Shown piece after piece: positions 26,186-35,403 of a DNA stretch of 64,000 nucleotides (positions are counted from its first letter, which is position 1; the number at the start of each line of letters is the position of its first letter). Position numbers and translations under genes: made by a program. Source of the DNA: Halomonas alkaliantarctica (GTDB lineage Bacteria > Pseudomonadota > Gammaproteobacteria > Pseudomonadales > Halomonadaceae); assembly GCF_029854215.1 (NCBI RefSeq), contig NZ_CP122961.1, forward strand, positions 1,736,001 to 1,800,000, written 5' to 3'. Under the pieces are notes generated by a model that saw only the letters and a program-made list of their open reading frames with translations, searched no databases and was not told where the DNA came from.

Positions 26186-28056
26186 TATTTAATCCTTTTC
26201 GTTGCGTTGAAGGAAGTTATGTCACGTTGTGCCAGGCGGTTATGGATTAGCACGAGACAAACGACAGCAACACCGGCCAACTGTGCCGAGGGTTCAGGCC
26301 AGAGAATGCAGCCGGCGCACAGCGCTAGAACAGTGCGGGACGTTGCTCCCAACCGGCCGAAGGCTTGGCCGGTTCCGACCATCGCAATGGTGGCTAGGGC
26401 AGCCAGTCCGCTAGCAGTTCCTATGAGCGCTTGGTTTGCGCCTTGATCGAAAAGCAAGCCATGGTAGACGAACAGTAGCGGCATAATGTAAAGACCCTTG
26501 CCCATAAGCATGGCCTTTAAACCTGTCCTTGACGGACTTCCTCCCGATATGCTGGCGGCAGCATAGGCGGCGAGGCAGACCGGGGGCGTCAGCAGCGAAT
26601 CCTGGCTAAGCCAGAACATGGCCATATGTGCGGCGACGGGCGAGACTCCGAGCGAGATTAGCGCCTGTGCCCCAAAGCTTGCCACGATGATGTAGGAAGC
26701 CGTAACCGGCAATCCCATACCTAGGAACAGCGAGATGACGGCAAGAAGCGCGATAATCAATAGGGAATTGGCCTGCCCGAGCATATTCAGCGACTGTGCC
26801 ATCGCCACGACCAGACCGGAGGTCTCTACACAGGTTACGATGATACCCGCGCAGATCAAGACAGCGGCAGTCGGCAGCAATGTTCGAAACGTCTCACGGC
26901 AAATACTTGGGATCTGTTTCAACCCAATACGGTGTGGCCCGAACCAGCTACATACGACAACTGCTGCGCAAGCCCATCCGGCCGCATAGACTGGAGAGTA
27001 GCTGGCAATCAGCATACCGATCAGCAGCAGTATTGGCCCGAGAAATGACAACCCCTCGGTAATGTTCATTCGAGGTGCATCTCCATCAGGCTGTGCTTGT
27101 CGATCCAGCAGGCCTTCGCGTTTCAGTTCGAGATGGACTGTGAAGGATATCGATAGGAAATAAAGCAGTGCAGGTATGATCGCGATCATCACTAGTTCGC
27201 TGTAGGGCACCCCTGTCCAATCCGCCATAATGAAGATGCCAGCACCCATTACCGGCGGTATGAGTTGAGATCCGGTCGATGCGGCAGCCTCCACTGCACC
27301 TGCGCTCTCTTTCGAAAGCCCGGAGCGTTTCATAATCGGGATTGTCAGCGTTCCTGTTCCGGCGACATTGGCGACGGCGCTTCCGCTAACAGTGCCCATA
27401 ATTGCGCTGGAGAGCACAGCTACATGCGCTGATCCTCCAGGAATGCGCCGCATCAGGCGGATGGCACCCGAAATGATGAACTGGGTCGCACCCGCGGAAC
27501 GCATCAGGGTACTGAGCAGCACGAACATGAAGATGATCGTGGCCGAAATAGTGGTTGTTGATCCTAGCAGTGCCCCGTCCTGCCAGAACATACGATAGCT
27601 CATTCGGTAGGGAGTCAGACCGCTGAAGAAGAACATCCCATCGAACAGCCGTCCCAGACCTAAGACATAGATCCCCGTAACGGTGGCGATTAGAGGGATT
27701 ACCCAGCCTGCAAGGTAATAGGCCAAAGCTAGCACTGATGCAACAGCCGTAGCGGCCATGACCTGATCCATTAGGTTCAGGCCGTACCTAGCGAAGACTT
27801 GGTCGACATTGAGCAGGAAATAGACACCTGTCACAGCTCCCGCGATCGCCGCAAGCAACAACAAGATTCCGGCGATACGGGAGCGGCTTTCCAGCGCGAG
27901 CTGGCCAAAACCTAGCGCGAGGATTGTCGACAGGTGCCAGGCATTAATCGTGGAATCGGATGTTGGGATGAAGATAATGAGTGTGAGGTGCAGGACCACC
28001 GCGGCGCAGGCTAAGGTCGTCCACACCTTCCGGCCGTATTGGGTGAGGGATATCAT
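26185..28056 (-). CDS. TRAP transporter fused permease (DctQM type)
   Basis: 623-residue inner-membrane protein with many helices. The first ~120 residues correspond to the small DctQ-like part, the rest to DctM, with typical segments SALMGTVSGSAVANVAGTGTLTIP-like (SSAIMGTVSGSAVANVAGTG), MKRSGLSKESAGAVEAAASTG, and GMGLPVTASYIIVASFGAQAL. Fused permeases pair with TAXI binding proteins, which is the next gene upstream. Import is driven by an ion gradient, usually sodium, which would suit a halophile. Substrate unknown, presumably an organic or amino acid acted on by the PhzF and RidA partners. Confidence 0.9.
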   Translation of the reverse strand: MISLTQYGRKVWTTLACAAVVLHLTLIIFIPTSDSTINAWHLSTILALGFGQLALESRSRIAGILLLLAAIAGAVTGVYFLLNVDQVFARYGLNLMDQVMAATAVASVLALAYYLAGWVIPLIATVTGIYVLGLGRLFDGMFFFSGLTPYRMSYRMFWQDGALLGSTTTISATIIFMFVLLSTLMRSAGATQFIISGAIRLMRRIPGGSAHVAVLSSAIMGTVSGSAVANVAGTGTLTIPIMKRSGLSKESAGAVEAAASTGSQLIPPVMGAGIFIMADWTGVPYSELVMIAIIPALLYFLSISFTVHLELKREGLLDRQAQPDGDAPRMNITEGLSFLGPILLLIGMLIASYSPVYAAGWACAAVVVCSWFGPHRIGLKQIPSICRETFRTLLPTAAVLICAGIIVTCVETSGLVVAMAQSLNMLGQANSLLIIALLAVISLFLGMGLPVTASYIIVASFGAQALISLGVSPVAAHMAMFWLSQDSLLTPPVCLAAYAAASISGGSPSRTGLKAMLMGKGLYIMPLLFVYHGLLFDQGANQALIGTASGLAALATIAMVGTGQAFGRLGATSRTVLALCAGCILWPEPSAQLAGVAVVCLVLIHNRLAQRDITSFNATKRIK

Positions 28057-28129
28057 AGGATAAGCTCTTATTGGTATTCGGAGGGGCGACTATCTGTATG
28101 GAGAGGTCGCCTTGGACGTCGTTTAAGGT

Positions 28130-29119
28130 TTAGTTCTGCAGACGATCCGGGATCGTGATGCCTTGTTCTGCGTAGAACCTTTCCGATCCGGGGTGCAGTG
28201 GCACTGGAAGACCGTCAAGCGCTGTATCGAGGCTAATAACCTTGGCGGCGCTGCTAGCAGCGTGAAGCACGTCGAGATTTTCGAATATCGATTTGGTCAT
28301 TGCATAGACCACCTCTTCGGGCACATCGGCATGCACGGCGAGAAAATTCGGTTGCATGATTGTTTGGATCGCCTTGTTCTGATTCGGATATGTCCCCGCC
28401 GGGATCTCGACCCTTGCAAACAGGCCGTCCGTAGCCTCCGATATCTGCTCCACCTGATCATCTGTCACTTCGAGGATGACGGTGTCCTTGGCTGAGGTGG
28501 AAAAGATTTGTGAAACTGCAGGCGTAGGAATGCCACCTGCTGCGCTCATGCCCGCTATTCGCCCGTTCTGGAAAGCTTCCGCCGCGGCGTTGTATTGCAT
28601 GTTAGTAACTGAGAAGGCATTTTCGGGGTCTATGTCGACGGCTTCTAACAACAGTCGGGTTGTACCTTCGGTGCCCGAGTTACGCGGCCCGATCGAGAAG
28701 GCACCCCCGAGCTCCGCCATATCCGACAAGGTGCCGGTTTTAGCGTAGTCCTTGTGGATGACAAACTGGTCGTAATCAGGCCAGAGTGACATGATTGAAC
28801 GCAGTCCCTCGACTGGCGGTCGCCCTTCGCGCAGGCCTATGCCACGGTAGCCGTCTCGTCCGTAGATGCCGAACATGATCGCGACCTGTGCTTCGTCGCG
28901 CGCGATCAACTCAATATTTTCGGCTGATCCACCAGTAGTGATCGGCGACATCCGCACCGACTGATCGGCGAGCTGTTCGGATACAAGCGTGGATAAGGCA
29001 ACACCTACTGGGTAGTAGGTTCCACCAGAAGACCCTGTGGCCAGAGTAAGATTCTGTGCCTCGACATCTACTGCGAAAGATGTGGAAAGCAGGACCGCTG
29101 TTAACGCAAAATATTTCAT
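28130..29119 (-). CDS. TAXI-family TRAP transporter solute-binding protein
   Basis: 329 residues with an N-terminal signal peptide (MKYFALTAVLLSTSFAVDVEA). The mature protein opens LTLATGSSGGTYYPVGVALSTLV, the hallmark of TAXI binding proteins (GGTYYPVG), and continues with IARDEAQVAIMFG and SIGPRNSGTEGTTRLLLEAV. It sits 73 bases before the fused permease and 79 bases after the AraC gene, all on the minus strand. TAXI ligands are poorly known (glutamate/glutamine-like or dicarboxylates), so no specificity is assigned. Confidence 0.92.
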   Translation of the reverse strand: MKYFALTAVLLSTSFAVDVEAQNLTLATGSSGGTYYPVGVALSTLVSEQLADQSVRMSPITTGGSAENIELIARDEAQVAIMFGIYGRDGYRGIGLREGRPPVEGLRSIMSLWPDYDQFVIHKDYAKTGTLSDMAELGGAFSIGPRNSGTEGTTRLLLEAVDIDPENAFSVTNMQYNAAAEAFQNGRIAGMSAAGGIPTPAVSQIFSTSAKDTVILEVTDDQVEQISEATDGLFARVEIPAGTYPNQNKAIQTIMQPNFLAVHADVPEEVVYAMTKSIFENLDVLHAASSAAKVISLDTALDGLPVPLHPGSERFYAEQGITIPDRLQN

Positions 29120-29198
29120 ATAAAGTTCTCTCGGTTATTTGTTTGATTTAGAGAAGACTTTACTAAAATACTTTGGCTTGTGATTTGCTCGGCGGGCC

Positions 29199-30023
29199 TT
29201 AACTTTGTGCCGATCGGGCCATTCGAATTTCACGGGGTGTGCAGCCGAGATGACGTCTGAAAGCGCGCGTGAAACTCGACGCGTTTTCGAAACCTACCTC
29301 AAGCGCGATTAACTGAATTGATAAATCGGTGCTCGATAGCAGTCGCTTTGCTTCCCTAAAGCGCAATTTAAGATGTATTTCTCCGATTGAATACCCAGTG
29401 TGTTCCCGAAAAAGCCGAGTAAGGTGTCTTCGTGAAATCCCTAACTTACTCGATAGCAGATCTAGATCAACGTCCATGCTGAGGTCCTCTGTTAAAGAGT
29501 TAATTACTGCATGAGCGATATGTCGGCCATGCTCAGCAACAAGCGATGTCCCTGTATCTCTAGAAATAATGCTGCGTGCAAGGCAGTCTTGGATCAGGAT
29601 GTCCGCAATATCAGAGCACTTATTTGCCAGGTTACCGGATTTGTTATCCAGGTTACGTTCTAGAACACCGAGAAGTACTGTCGCGTCTTTACTGAGTTGC
29701 CAAACTCCGCTTCTCGTATGTTTGCTTCCTAGACCCGAGTGTTTCAACAGATATTCTTCGAAGTCTTTGTGCAAATAAATTGCAATATGTCGTTGTTTTT
29801 GTGTAATGGACAAAGTTTTGTGGCAGATCCCAGCAGGAATAATAAGAACGTTGCTTTGCATCGTCCAACGGTGAGTATCAAACTCGTCGGCCGCTACTTT
29901 GAATGTGCCCCATGTAGGAAAAAGGAGCATCGTATGGTCCTCATGGCTATGCAGTCCCATCTGGTAACTAGGAATGGTTTCAAGTATCGAGTGAAGCCTC
30001 TCGACGTTGCTGAGATCGACCAT
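29199..30023 (-). CDS. AraC-family transcriptional regulator
   Basis: 274 residues. The N-terminal half is a cupin-like effector domain (YQMGLHSHEDHTMLLFPTWG). The C-terminal ~100 residues hold two helix-turn-helix units: MDVDLDLLSSKLGISRRHLTRLFREHTG and STDLSIQLIALEVGFENASSFTRAFRRHLGCTPREIR. It has AGGAGC before the ATG at 30023. It heads the TRAP/PhzF/RidA genes on the same strand and is the likely local activator. No AraC half-sites could be assigned by eye. Confidence 0.9.
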   Translation of the reverse strand: MVDLSNVERLHSILETIPSYQMGLHSHEDHTMLLFPTWGTFKVAADEFDTHRWTMQSNVLIIPAGICHKTLSITQKQRHIAIYLHKDFEEYLLKHSGLGSKHTRSGVWQLSKDATVLLGVLERNLDNKSGNLANKCSDIADILIQDCLARSIISRDTGTSLVAEHGRHIAHAVINSLTEDLSMDVDLDLLSSKLGISRRHLTRLFREHTGYSIGEIHLKLRFREAKRLLSSTDLSIQLIALEVGFENASSFTRAFRRHLGCTPREIRMARSAQS

Positions 30024-30660
30024 GTGAGCTCCTGACTATTCATTTCAGATATGACTTATATACCTAGGCTTATCCGCATACTCATGCCAAAAGTGGCAGT
30101 ATGCTAAGCCTCGTAAGGGTGTAAAACGATCACATTTACCTTCAGACAATATGCCACGCAGGGCTGCATACACAGCGAATCAAGCGTCATCTCTCAGTTA
30201 TACACCAGTCTGCTTCACTAGGTTCGAAGTCACCGTGAATCGCCCCGAAATTTTAGACAACACCTGGCCTTATGTTTGCAGTGTAAGGGGATCCCCAGAT
30301 TGGTGAATTAAAGTGTTTAAATAAGAATTTTATCTAATCATAAGCCTAAATCAGCTTTAACTAATTGTCTGCTTCTGGCCGATAAGCGACGGCCTGAAAT
30401 AGGTCTTCGTTTATTCTCATCAAACTTCTGTTTGTTCTGCCATCGATAGTGGAAAGGTGAATGACTGAGTGGCAAAGGGTGCCGTTCCTAGGTGTACGAT
30501 AAAGGCACTGTCGACCAACTAAGAAACCATGAGGGAGAGCACACCGATGGCCATGGGCTAGGTTTGGCGCCACAGGGGCAGTCCCAGTGATAGGGGGGAC
30601 ATCTGGGTGTTCACAAAGTCTCCAGGGTATGACAATCCCGGGGATAGTACGTCAAATCAC
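30024..30660. other. Long intergenic stretch, probable gene debris
   Basis: About 640 bases with no defensible gene. A minus-strand frame at 30361-30573 (70 codons) lacks a ribosome site. One copy of a 25-bp repeat, ATCAAACTTCTGTTTGTTCT plus GCCAT, is at 30419-30443 and its partner at 35529. The text around 30374 (CTTCTGGCCGATAAGCGAC) is like other degenerate repeats in the window. Confidence 0.5.
30419..30443 (+). repeat. 25-bp direct repeat, copy 1
   Basis: Identical to 35529-35553 at 24 of 25 bases, same orientation. Each copy is also preceded by a GGCCGAT-containing sequence. The two copies bracket a 5.1-kb segment. Confidence 0.7.
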
Positions 30661-30668
30661 GACGAGGC

Positions 30669-32546
30669 TCAGCTCGACAGCCCTTCGTGACCAGGCACGA
30701 AACCGCCCAGCAGTCGTTCGATTTCTTTGGCAGGCATCGGACGGTAGAAGAAGAAACCCTGGATGAGGTCGCAATGCATTTCGCGAAGCAATGACAACTG
30801 TTCGGCGTTCTCGACGCCCTCTGCCACCACTTCGAGTCCCAATCGATGACCGATGAAGATGGCACCCTCCAAAATCGCCCGATCCTTCGGCTGTGTGGGA
30901 GCGTCGTGGATGAAGGAGCGATCAATCTTCAGGGCGGTGACTGGAAAGTGTTTGAGATAGCTCAGGGAGGAGTAACCGGTTCCGAAGTCGTCGATAGCAA
31001 TGCGAATACCGCGATGATAGAGGCGCCACAGATCCTCGAGGACGGTCTCCTCGGCTTCTATCAGGACATTCTCGGTTAATTCGATGCCGATATCCTGCGG
31101 ACTTAGGCCGAGTCGCTGCAGCGTGTCCTCGAAGCTCTTGAGGGCTTCGGGCCGTAGCAGTTGACGACCCGATACATTGATATCGATGCGGTGCTCATGA
31201 AATCCCTTGGCACGCCATTCCACCTGCTGGCGGCAAGCCTCTTCGATGACCCAGTCGCCCAGACGATGGATCACACCGGTGCGCTCGGCCAGCGGGATAA
31301 ACTCGGCAGGCGAGATTGGCGGGCCTTCGGCAGGCTCCCAGCGTAGTAAGGCCTCGAGATTCTCTATTCGCCCACTGGCCGCCGAGACCTGGGGCTGGTA
31401 GTGGAGGGAGAATTCACCGTTATCCATGGCTTCCTCGAGCCGCGCCGAGAGATAGTGCTGGCGAACCAGCTCATCATGGAGCTTCTGTTGGAAGAAACGT
31501 ACAGCACCCCGACCATCCAGTTTGGCACGATTCTTGGCAACATCGGCATTACGGATCAATTCGCGTGACGATTCACCATTCTCGGGAAAGAGGGCCACAC
31601 CCAGGCAGGCCGTGACCTGACACTCCCGGCCATCCAGGACGAAAGGTTCCCGAAAGACATTCTGGACATGACGCACGACCCGTCTGGCATCGGGGGCTAA
31701 GTGGACGCCGGGAAAGGCCAGCACGAATTCATCGCTAGAGACACGGGACACCAGGTCAGTGACTCGCTGGCACTCTCTCAGTCGCCGAGTCAGCTCAATG
31801 AGTAGGTGATCGCCCTGATCATAGCCAAGGGCATCATTGATCTCGACGAAGTGATCAATGTCCAGGTAGATGGTTGTCAGGCCATTGCCCAGGCGTCGAC
31901 AGGAATCCAGCAGACTGTCCAGGTCGACCTCGAATGTTTGGCGGTTAGGGAGATGGGTGAGGCTGTCGAAACGGGTGGCGAATTCCAGGTCGCGGTGGGC
32001 GCGCTTTTGGTCGGAAAGATCGACATCCACGCAGAACAACAGGGGGGAGTCGGTATGCTCATTGAGCATCAGATGCTGCGAAAAGACCGATACCAGTTCA
32101 CCGGTTTTGTGCTTGAGCTGGAGTTCATCGGCGGGTATATCGACCCCATCTTTGATCCAGGCATCATGCGCCTGGATCACCCCGTCACGCATGAAAGCAG
32201 GAATGATCAGATCTTCCAGTAACTGTCCCTGGGCTTCCTCAGCGGTATAACCATAGAGACGAGTGCTTCCCTCATTCCAGTAAATCACTCGCCGATCACG
32301 ATCATAACCCTGAACCGCCACCTTCGGCAGACTCTCCAGCAGGGCGCGGAATCGCTGCTCACTCTCCAGATATTGGCGACGTACTAACTCGACTTCTTCC
32401 CTGCTGGCATTATGCGAATCAATGCCATTAGTTGAAGGTGTCTTTGACGCCTTCAACACGAGCGCACCGGAAAACTCCCTGCGGTTCTTCTTCAGGCGTT
32501 CCGGATCTCTGTGATGTCGGAAATCGCTGGCAGCCATGGGGTCCAC
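30669..32546 (-). CDS. PAS-GGDEF-EAL c-di-GMP phosphodiesterase
   Basis: 625 residues. A PAS domain spans about 60-180 (RALLESLPKVAVQGYDRDRR, YWNEGSTRLYGYTAEEAQG). The GGDEF domain (about 190-355) has RVSSDEF at 268-274 in place of GGDEF, so it should not make c-di-GMP. The EAL domain has EALLRW at 398-403, ELTENVLIEAEE, IDDFGTGYSSLSYLK and EVVAEGVE, all needed for hydrolysis. No membrane segments or signal peptide: a cytosolic sensor phosphodiesterase. The start is either GTG 32546 or ATG 32537; neither has a strong ribosome site. It is divergent from the dioxygenase gene. Confidence 0.92.
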   Translation of the reverse strand: MDPMAASDFRHHRDPERLKKNRREFSGALVLKASKTPSTNGIDSHNASREEVELVRRQYLESEQRFRALLESLPKVAVQGYDRDRRVIYWNEGSTRLYGYTAEEAQGQLLEDLIIPAFMRDGVIQAHDAWIKDGVDIPADELQLKHKTGELVSVFSQHLMLNEHTDSPLLFCVDVDLSDQKRAHRDLEFATRFDSLTHLPNRQTFEVDLDSLLDSCRRLGNGLTTIYLDIDHFVEINDALGYDQGDHLLIELTRRLRECQRVTDLVSRVSSDEFVLAFPGVHLAPDARRVVRHVQNVFREPFVLDGRECQVTACLGVALFPENGESSRELIRNADVAKNRAKLDGRGAVRFFQQKLHDELVRQHYLSARLEEAMDNGEFSLHYQPQVSAASGRIENLEALLRWEPAEGPPISPAEFIPLAERTGVIHRLGDWVIEEACRQQVEWRAKGFHEHRIDINVSGRQLLRPEALKSFEDTLQRLGLSPQDIGIELTENVLIEAEETVLEDLWRLYHRGIRIAIDDFGTGYSSLSYLKHFPVTALKIDRSFIHDAPTQPKDRAILEGAIFIGHRLGLEVVAEGVENAEQLSLLREMHCDLIQGFFFYRPMPAKEIERLLGGFVPGHEGLSS

Positions 32547-32600
32547 TTAAACTATCAAAAGCCATCATAGGGGCAACAATAGGCACTTTGTTGTGATTAT

Positions 32601-32615
32601 CCTACACCTTGTAGG
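32601..32615. promoter_or_regulatory. Inverted repeat between phosphodiesterase and dioxygenase genes
   Basis: CCTACA-CCT-TGTAGG, with a further CCTACA half-site at 32622. Lies in the divergent intergenic region about 55 bases from the phosphodiesterase start. A regulator site is plausible; the protein is unknown. Confidence 0.4.
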
Positions 32616-32792
32616 AGATAACCTACACATATACGTCATCAAAGGTCTGATCCCGTTTTCAACAAAATCACTATTTTTTTAGTACATTTCTTTGACATAT
32701 TGTTGCAAATCTTTTCATTTTCCTCCTGTTGACCGTTGTGTTTACACCGGCAACACCGGGCAAATCCGCCCAGTTAACAGGAGAATACCAAC

Positions 32793-33587
32793 ATGAAACT
32801 GGATACACTCAAGCAGGGTTTCGACCTCGCCTCCATGCCTGCCAATTCACTCGCCGATTATTGGAATCCGGGAGTGACAGAGGCGCTGAGGCATCAGGAT
32901 TGGGCGAAAACCAGTATTCGGGAACGCATCGATCTGACCGCCTGGCAGGGGTTTACCACTGACCTGCCGCGCGATCCCTACGTTAACCAGCGATGGAAGC
33001 GGATGTCATGGCTCTCCCTGAATGATCAGGGCGATGTCGAGGATATGGGCCAATGCCCCATGGCCCAAGGGGGGGCTTTCAACGACGCGGAAAGCATGGC
33101 GGATCGCCTGCGGTACTATGATCCGCTGACTCGGGAATTCATGGTACGCCCCGATGTGAAGGCCTTTGTTCGCGCCTGGGCAAGTCTGTGGAGTATTGGT
33201 GTGCACGAACCCATTCTAATGCAGATCACCGGGGTTCGCGGAGAAGGCAGCATCGACCCTCTTCAGGGACAGGGAATTCATGCCGATGGCTGCAAGGCCC
33301 TAAGCATTCTGGTCATCAATCGGGAAAACGTGGCGGGCGGCGAAAACCACCTCTACGCAGACAAGGCTGGCACGCAACCCTTGGTCGATATCACCCTGAA
33401 TCCAGGTGATATCCTTCATCTGAACGATGACCGGATATTCCACAGTGTCGACGGGATCGAGCAGCTCGACAGCGAGGCACCCTTCGAGCGATTCATTATC
33501 ATCATCAACAGCCGCTTCGTGGACGACTTCCAGAACCGTGTGTTGCGTCGCCACTTCCCGGAAGCGGTCCTCAATGAGAGCTCCTGA
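32793..33587 (+). CDS. 2-oxoglutarate/Fe(II) dioxygenase, amino-acid-hydroxylase-like
   Basis: 264 residues that I recognise as the family containing L-isoleucine 4-hydroxylase (2OG-Fe_dioxy family). The iron facial triad is H163-A-D165 (in GQGIHADGCKALSILVINR) and H217 (in DDRIFHSVDGIE), with R233 (FERFIIII) to bind the 2-oxoglutarate carboxylate. The N-terminal ~60 residues are variable. Known members hydroxylate free aliphatic amino acids such as Ile, Leu, Met or Thr; the substrate here is not predictable. Strong ribosome site ACAGGAGA before ATG 32793. Monocistronic, closed by a terminator at 33622. Confidence 0.82.
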   Translation: MKLDTLKQGFDLASMPANSLADYWNPGVTEALRHQDWAKTSIRERIDLTAWQGFTTDLPRDPYVNQRWKRMSWLSLNDQGDVEDMGQCPMAQGGAFNDAESMADRLRYYDPLTREFMVRPDVKAFVRAWASLWSIGVHEPILMQITGVRGEGSIDPLQGQGIHADGCKALSILVINRENVAGGENHLYADKAGTQPLVDITLNPGDILHLNDDRIFHSVDGIEQLDSEAPFERFIIIINSRFVDDFQNRVLRRHFPEAVLNESS

Positions 33588-33621
33588 CACTCTCGGTACA
33601 TTGAGAACCTAGCAACACCCA

Positions 33622-33642
33622 CGCCCCCGAACTCCGGGGGCG
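33622..33642 (+). terminator. Terminator hairpin after the dioxygenase gene
   Basis: CGCCCCCG-AACTC-CGGGGGCG, eight perfect GC-rich pairs, 35 bases after the stop, followed by TCTTGGTT, a weak T tract. Confidence 0.8.
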
Positions 33643-33650
33643 TCTTGGTT

Positions 33651-34305
33651 GTGCGCCAGGGATGGTGCGTAGCGCCTGATACAGCGTGTCCGCAAGATCT
33701 TCAAGCTTGCAGAGAGCGCAACATCCGACGAAAGCTCGAAGAGCGGGTTCCGGCCAGCACAGCGCTCCGCTCCGCATTATGTCAGAGTCGCCTAAAAGAC
33801 CGCTTTTGGCCGATAGGTGACTTTAGCCCGCCCGGAACGCGGAGTGTCCCAGCTCCTATAAGTTGCCGTTGAGGAGCTATGAGGAGGCCACGCAATAACA
33901 CTTGAATTGTGCCGCACACATACAACGTATTGGGCAAGGCTCCAAAACAGCCGGAATTACGCAGAACAAGTTAGCTAACAAACAGGACTTTTTATTGTAT
34001 GGACTCGTCATTGGCATAAAGCTCGCCGTATCGAGCCAGTATTGTGATCATGGCCCGTCAGAGGTTCCACATTGATCACTCAGGGAGCTCAAAAGCAAAA
34101 CATCGATTGGTTTTATCATTGCGTAATATCATAAATCGACTGACGCGTTTTATGACGATCCTAATCATTACTGTACGGGATCAAACACGGCAATAGTCGT
34201 AGTTAAGCTTTACTGTTTTTCTAAAAACATCGATTTGGCAATTTTTTGAGTGGCTTTTCTTTCTATACTTTGGAGATATAACGCCTACACCCTAGCGGAG
34301 GCCCC
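33651..34305. other. Long intergenic stretch
   Basis: About 650 bases. The first 240 bases are GC rich and may be gene remnant (short frames both ways, none recognised), including CCGCTTTTGGCCGATAGGTG near 33793. The last 300 bases become AT rich before the secreted orphan gene. No promoter could be fixed with confidence. Confidence 0.45.
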
Positions 34306-35403
34306 ATGCAAATTAAACTCTTGTTTGTTGAGATGAATAAGGGACTCGCCACATACTGCGCCGCTACCTTACTGCCTCTGTTAGCTTTTTTGTTCTCTTC
34401 CAACTCGCTAGCCATTGGTTTGGACTCATCAGACATTTTGCCTGACTGCTCAAGTGAATATCACTTTGAAACAGAGCGAGACTCATGTGGGATAGCTCAT
34501 CTTTATGTCACTAAACGTTTTATGGAAAGCTGTAGAGCTACGCAGCAAAGAATATTTGACAATTCGATTCCCAGGAAAGACGGTTGCGACTTGCGTACAC
34601 GTCCCAACATTGTCGTCTTGGAGTTTGATACTGAGTCTTCAGATGACCTAGAGAATTTCGTCAATAATCGCAATCCTACACATTTTTTCTCCGCTTTACG
34701 GCTGACCATTGTTAACAAGATGCGGGACTTTGACCCCAATACAGGCCGACCCAGTGGGGACCCATTTACCCTCAGAGTCGACAGCCGCTTGGCAGATGAC
34801 CCAAGTCGCATCAGACCACCTACCGCTCTGCTAACACCAGATGAAACGCCTAATTGGATGCACGGCAAAGCTCAGGAGTTCTATGACACGGCACTACCGT
34901 CATACACTGCGGCTGCCGAAGAATTGCAGACACAAAATGCGATTGCCCAGCACCGTAGGGATACGCATCGACCCTCAAGAGAAGAGAAAATCATGAGTGC
35001 GCTGCAAGCTCAAATGGACGAGTCATTTAGAACCCTCGATGCAATGGGCGAACAATGTAAGACCTATCGGCGTGATAACGATTCTTTTGCTGCTTTGATG
35101 TGTTTATTTTCTGGCGGTGGAACTATGAATTCCAGAACGGGTAATGTGGAAGTCACCTCGGTCACGATAGACCACTGTATGATTGCCGATGAGGGTAACG
35201 TTTTATGTCGATATCGCGCCGATGCAACAATGACTGGTTCTGGAATGATGCAGCAAATTGCCTCCGTGTTTAATACTAGTACTCTTTTTAATGGCTGGAC
35301 TTGGACATCCTTCAGAATCAGTGGCGATAGTTGGCATGTTGAGAGAACTTATGACAGATGTACTAAAACTGATAGAGGCTACTCATGTAGTTACTATCAG
35401 TAG
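34306..35403 (+). CDS. Secreted protein of unknown function, cysteine-containing
   Basis: 365 residues that I do not recognise. The N-terminus has a hydrophobic stretch (TYCAATLLPLLAFLFSSNSLA) fitting a signal peptide. The mature protein has about a dozen cysteines spread over its length (for example LPDCSSEYHF, RDSCGIAHL, CDLRTRP, EQCKTYRR, DHCMIAD, VLCRYRAD, DRCTKTD), suggesting a disulfide-bonded periplasmic or exported protein. A central region is rich in charged and Pro residues; the last ~80 residues look like beta strands. GGAGG precedes the ATG. Base composition is more AT rich than the flanks and the gene stands alone, so recent acquisition is possible. Confidence 0.65.
   Translation: MQIKLLFVEMNKGLATYCAATLLPLLAFLFSSNSLAIGLDSSDILPDCSSEYHFETERDSCGIAHLYVTKRFMESCRATQQRIFDNSIPRKDGCDLRTRPNIVVLEFDTESSDDLENFVNNRNPTHFFSALRLTIVNKMRDFDPNTGRPSGDPFTLRVDSRLADDPSRIRPPTALLTPDETPNWMHGKAQEFYDTALPSYTAAAEELQTQNAIAQHRRDTHRPSREEKIMSALQAQMDESFRTLDAMGEQCKTYRRDNDSFAALMCLFSGGGTMNSRTGNVEVTSVTIDHCMIADEGNVLCRYRADATMTGSGMMQQIASVFNTSTLFNGWTWTSFRISGDSWHVERTYDRCTKTDRGYSCSYYQ

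Noticed and set aside
30361..30573. 70-codon minus-strand frame in the long intergenic gap
   Set aside because: No start signal, no recognised motif, and it overlaps the dispersed 25-bp repeat.
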